DNA from: an uncultured Faecalibacterium sp.
Lineage (GTDB): Bacteria; Bacillota; Clostridia; Oscillospirales; Ruminococcaceae
Direction: 5' to 3'
DNA: 8,542 nt
Assembly (NCBI GenBank): GCA_900772565.1
Contig: CAAHET010000121.1
Span: 1-8,542, forward strand
Shown: piece by piece, positions 5,950 through 8,542 of the stretch
How positions within the stretch are numbered: position 1 is the first letter of the stretch
Layout: each line of letters opens with the position of its first letter
Notes under the pieces: generated by a model
Database searches by the model: none
What the model was told of the DNA's origin: nothing
The model's input: only the letters and a program-made list of their open reading frames with translations
Made by a program: the position numbers and the translations under genes

Positions 5950-6593
5950 TTGCCGCTCTCCGGCCAGTAGCCCTGCTTTTTAAGGAAGCTGCGGCGGTAG
6001 AACGGCTGGATGCCGTACTGCGCGATTAGCTCATAGTGCAGCTTTGTGGGGTAGCCCTTGTGCTTTGCCAGCTGATACTGCGGGTACTGCTTGTCCAGTT
6101 CCAGCATATAGCGGTCACGGCTGACCTTGGCCAGCACCGAGGCCGCGCCGATACTGGCGCTGGTGGCATCGCCCTTGACCACCGGCTGTGCCGGGATCTG
6201 CAAGCCTGCGGGGGTGCGGTTGCCGTCCACCAGCACCAGATTGGGCACGATGTCCAATTCTTCCACTGCCTGCTGCATCCCGCCCATGGTGGCGTGCAGG
6301 ATGTTTTCCCGGTCGATGACCTCCGGCCCTACAAAGATGATGCGATAGGCCAGCGCTTTTTCGCAGATCTCATCAAACAGCGCTTCGCGCTTTTTCTCGG
6401 TCAGCTTTTTGGAATCATTGATGCCGTACACCGGGTTTTCCGGGTCCAGAATACAGGCCGCTACGCACACAGGGCCGCAAAGCGGGCCGCGCCCGGCCTC
6501 ATCTACACCGGCAAAGCAGCCGTACTGACTGCGCACCTCGGCGTCAAAGGCGTACAGCGGAGCGGAGATCTCCTCATCCGAGCGGCGCTTCAT
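5946..6593 (-). CDS. rnhB: Ribonuclease HII
   Basis: RNase HII cuts RNA in RNA-DNA hybrids and starts removal of single ribonucleotides misincorporated into DNA. The 215 residues match the family. The N-terminal signature GVDEAGRGPLCGPV (29-42) supplies Asp31 and Glu32. LVDGN (121-125) supplies Asp123, and KGDATSASI (140-148) supplies Asp142, completing the acidic active site. The block GAASVLAKVSRD (149-160) and the C-terminal KHKGYPTKLH (177-186), a substrate-contact region in the family, are intact. The ATG at 6593 overlaps the rbgA stop by ATGA, and the rnhB stop overlaps yraN in the same way. No independent ribosome binding site is obvious inside the rbgA coding end, consistent with coupling. 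Confidence 0.96.
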   Translation of the reverse strand: MKRRSDEEISAPLYAFDAEVRSQYGCFAGVDEAGRGPLCGPVCVAACILDPENPVYGINDSKKLTEKKREALFDEICEKALAYRIIFVGPEVIDRENILHATMGGMQQAVEELDIVPNLVLVDGNRTPAGLQIPAQPVVKGDATSASIGAASVLAKVSRDRYMLELDKQYPQYQLAKHKGYPTKLHYELIAQYGIQPFYRRSFLKKQGYWPESGK

Positions 6594-7513
6594 TCCTCGT
6601 CCTCCTCGGCAAAGTCTGCCAGATCATCCCGCTGCGGCGGACGCTCCAGCGAAATGCGACCCCACTTGCAGGCGCGGAACTCGTCCACCAGCATGATGGC
6701 GCAGCGCTCGGTGTTCACTTCGCCGCCGCGCACCAGCAGACCGCGCTTGCGGCCGATGGCCTCCAGCAGCTCGTAGGGCGGCAGCGCCAGCGTTTCGGCA
6801 TCCAGCTTATAGCGCTGCGCCACAAGGTCGGGATAGTTGCGGCGCACCTCGTCCAGCAGGTTCATGGCCAGCTCTTCTACATCCAGAATGTCGTCTTTGA
6901 TGGAGCCGATGAAGGCCAGATTGGAGGCGATGGTCTTGGAATCGAACTTTTTCCACAGCACGCCGGGCATATCCAGCAGGTCAAACTTTTCGGTGCTGAC
7001 CCACTGCTTGCCCTTGGTCACGCCGGGGCGGTCTGCCGCCTTGGCGCGGGCAGAGCCTGCAAAGGTGTTGATAAAGGTGGATTTGCCCACGTTGGGGATG
7101 CCGCACAGCATCACCTGTGTCTTGGCACCGCCCATACCGCGGTTCTGGCGGCGCTCCAGCAGACCAGAAAGCTCCTTTTCAATGGCCGCCTTCACGGCGT
7201 TTGCGCCGCCCTTCTGCTTGGCACTGATGGCCACGCAGCCGGCATCTGCAGTGTGGAAGTAGCGGATCCACTCCTCGGTCACAGCCGGGTCGGCAAGGTC
7301 GGCCTTGTTCAGCGCATAGAGCTTGGGCTTGCGGTCGGTGATGCGCTCGATCTCCGGGTTCAGGCTGGAAAGCGGGATACGCGCGTCCAGCAGCACAAGG
7401 CTGGCATCAACGTGCTGGATCTCCTGCTCCATCATGCGCAGGGTCTTGGTCATGTGGCCCGGGAACCACTGAATATTGTACTGGTTTGCAAACCGGGTAT
7501 CCATTTCGTTCAT
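6590..7513 (-). CDS. rbgA: Ribosome biogenesis GTPase RbgA (YlqF), late 50S assembly
   Basis: This is a circularly permuted GTPase that in Bacillus is needed for late maturation of the 50S subunit. The 307 residues show the permuted motif order: G4 NKAD (69-72), G5 SAK (97-99), G1 GIPNVGKS (138-145), G2 region PGVTKG (163-168) and G3 DMPG (181-184). The N-terminal block IQWFPGHMTK (14-23) is characteristic of RbgA. A C-terminal RNA-binding-type domain follows (about 210-295), ending in an acidic tail. The start at 7513 overlaps the lepB stop by ATGA. A longer in-frame form from 7549 would lie inside lepB and is not supported. A second ATG at 7504 is a minor alternative. Proximity to rplS fits its job, since L19 is a 50S protein, and this order is familiar in Firmicutes. 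Confidence 0.96.
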   Translation of the reverse strand: MNEMDTRFANQYNIQWFPGHMTKTLRMMEQEIQHVDASLVLLDARIPLSSLNPEIERITDRKPKLYALNKADLADPAVTEEWIRYFHTADAGCVAISAKQKGGANAVKAAIEKELSGLLERRQNRGMGGAKTQVMLCGIPNVGKSTFINTFAGSARAKAADRPGVTKGKQWVSTEKFDLLDMPGVLWKKFDSKTIASNLAFIGSIKDDILDVEELAMNLLDEVRRNYPDLVAQRYKLDAETLALPPYELLEAIGRKRGLLVRGGEVNTERCAIMLVDEFRACKWGRISLERPPQRDDLADFAEEDEE

Positions 7514-8061
7514 TTTACCACCCCAAAGTCTGTAAAGGGCATAAAGCACAGCAGCACCTTGCCCAGAATATCACGCTCGTCAATGCAGCCGACATAGGAG
7601 GAGCGGCTGTCCAGCGATTCGTTGCGGTTGTCCCCCATCACAAACAGGGTGCCCTCCGGCACTGTGAACGGGAACTGCACATCATAGCCCAGATAGGTGG
7701 GCGCTGCAATGTAGTCCTCCTGCAAAAGCTCGCCGTTCACCGTGACTGTACCGGCGTCGTAGTCGATGCTGATGGTGTCGCCGCCCTTGGCGATGATCCG
7801 CTTGACCAGCGGCTTACCGTAGACGGTGTAGCTGTCCACAATGACCACATCGCCCCGCTGCGGGGTGTAGCCTGCCGCCCAGACGATGAGCTTATCGCCG
7901 TTAGCCAGAGTAGGCACCATAGAGCGCCCATCCACCTGAATGATGCGGAAGAAAAACGAAAAGATCAGTACCAGCACCAGCACTGCGGAGATGAGCGCCT
8001 CGTACCATTCCAGCAGTCCCTGCCCGCACACAGACTGCCGGGCGTGTTTTGCTTTTCCCAT
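7510..8061 (-). CDS. lepB: Signal peptidase I
   Basis: This membrane-anchored serine protease removes signal peptides from exported preproteins on the outer face of the membrane. The 183 residues contain one N-terminal membrane anchor (about 22-43, Leu/Val/Phe-rich), as in Gram-positive type I peptidases. The catalytic Ser47 lies in GRSMVPTLANGD (box B), followed by RGDVVIVD (69-76, box C). The catalytic Lys87 is in LVKRIIAKGGD (85-95, box D), and GDNRNESLDSRSS (143-155) is box E. The start at 8061 has only a weak GGTGG-like site, but a farther ATG at 8133 would begin inside the rplS terminator loop, so 8061 is preferred. It is the first gene of a coupled set with rbgA, rnhB and yraN. No clear promoter is visible in the 108 bases after rplS. 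Confidence 0.95.
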   Translation of the reverse strand: MGKAKHARQSVCGQGLLEWYEALISAVLVLVLIFSFFFRIIQVDGRSMVPTLANGDKLIVWAAGYTPQRGDVVIVDSYTVYGKPLVKRIIAKGGDTISIDYDAGTVTVNGELLQEDYIAAPTYLGYDVQFPFTVPEGTLFVMGDNRNESLDSRSSYVGCIDERDILGKVLLCFMPFTDFGVVK

Positions 8062-8109
8062 AATAGTTTTTCCACCAAACTTTCCTGTTTTAACTGCCCG
8101 CCCGAGGTC

Positions 8110-8145
8110 TGAAAAAGAAAAAAGGGACAACAAGTTGTCCCTTTT
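8110..8145 (-). terminator. Rho-independent terminator of rplS
   Basis: An inverted repeat of 12 bases (8134-8145 with 8120-8131), AAAAGGGACAAC / GTTGTCCCTTTT, forms a stable stem with a very short loop in minus-strand RNA. A run of TTTTTTCTTTTTC follows. It begins 24 bases after the rplS stop. On the opposite strand the T-run after the stem is shorter and interrupted, so the main direction is minus. Confidence 0.9.
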
Positions 8146-8169
8146 CTCCCGGTTTCAAATCGGGGATGA

Positions 8170-8511
8170 TCAAATATCGCTCTTGACCTTGGCAGCCTTG
8201 CCCGTACGGCCACGCAGATAGAACAGCTTTGCGCGGCGAACCTTGCCCTTGCGGACAACAGTGACCTTCTCAACGAAGGGGCTGTTGATGGGGAAGACAC
8301 GCTCGATGCCAACACCGTAAGCCACGCGGCGAACGGTGAAGGTCTCTGCAACGCCACCGTGCTTCTTAGCGATCACAGTGCCCTCAAAGGCCTGAATGCG
8401 CTCACGGTCGCCGTCCTTGATACGAACATCAACGCGGACGGTATCGCCAACGTTGAACTGAGGCTTTTCAGCCTTGATGCTGCCTTCAGAAATAATCTTC
8501 AGTGCGTCCAT
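8170..8511 (-). CDS. rplS: 50S ribosomal protein L19
   Basis: L19 is a 50S subunit protein located near the interface with 30S. The 113 residues match the family's usual 113-118. Characteristic stretches are present: FNVGDTVRVDVRI (about 19-31), RIQAFEGTVIAKK (38-50), TFTVRRVAYGVGIERVFP (57-74) and the basic C-terminal RRAKLFYLRGRTGKAAK. The start at 8511 gives MDALKIISEG and has GGAGG (8520-8524) 8 bases upstream; the in-frame ATG at 8526 overlaps that site and is rejected. The gene is complete. Its upstream operon partners, typically trmD and rimM in Firmicutes, would lie beyond the right edge. A strong terminator follows, so lepB is at least partly separate. Confidence 0.98.
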   Translation of the reverse strand: MDALKIISEGSIKAEKPQFNVGDTVRVDVRIKDGDRERIQAFEGTVIAKKHGGVAETFTVRRVAYGVGIERVFPINSPFVEKVTVVRKGKVRRAKLFYLRGRTGKAAKVKSDI

Positions 8512-8542
8512 TTTTGAATCCTCCATTTGTTTTTAGACGTTC

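Noticed and set aside
8062..8133. Longer LepB starting at 8133
   Set aside because: That ATG sits in the loop of the rplS terminator, and the added residues come from the T-tract. Starting at 8061 gives a normal short cytoplasmic lead before the membrane anchor.

Overview
The window is a dense bacterial housekeeping region. Every gene I can support lies on the minus strand, so the biological reading order runs from high to low coordinates. Gene content, synteny and base composition suggest a Gram-positive Clostridia member of the Oscillospiraceae/Ruminococcaceae with fairly high GC, resembling the Faecalibacterium/Subdoligranulum/Gemmiger group. Supporting points are the rplS-lepB-rbgA-rnhB block, tig followed by clpP and clpX, and ribosome binding sites close to AGGAGG. 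The genus is an inference from memory of gene order and protein flavour, not a search result. No gap exceeds 300 bases; the largest is 216 bases, between the metallophosphoesterase and tig. I see no tRNA, rRNA, CRISPR array, insertion sequence or phage gene.

Region 1 (8542 down to about 8100): rplS (ribosomal protein L19) with a strong ribosome binding site, closed by a textbook rho-independent terminator. Region 2 (8061 down to 5581): lepB (signal peptidase I), rbgA (50S assembly GTPase), rnhB (RNase HII) and yraN (UPF0102). Each of the three junctions is a 4-base ATGA overlap, so the genes form one translationally coupled unit. Region 3 (5580 down to 3297): a 103-base gap with two adjacent perfect dyads, then thrC (threonine synthase) and, 36 bases later, a small metallophosphoesterase of unknown substrate. 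Region 4 (3296 down to 1): a well-formed promoter with an AT-rich upstream element and an extended -10 box, then tig (trigger factor), clpP (protease subunit) and the first 331 codons of clpX (unfoldase), which runs off the left edge.

The genes fall into two main themes. One is ribosome and genome maintenance together with secretion (L19, RbgA, RNase HII, YraN, LepB). The other is protein quality control: trigger factor folds nascent chains at the ribosome exit, and ClpXP unfolds and degrades proteins. thrC and its phosphoesterase neighbour form a separate metabolic pair between them.

No wholly new multi-gene system is visible. The most unusual signal is RNA-level structure in the 137-base tig-clpP spacer. 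It holds a 17-bp hairpin whose 18-base loop is perfectly complementary over 10 bases to sequence just after the tig stop codon, which gives a pseudoknot-type order. That upstream 10-mer also overlaps a small terminator-like hairpin. Secondary points are a five-residue glycine-rich insertion next to the ClpP catalytic histidine, and the twin dyads in front of thrC.
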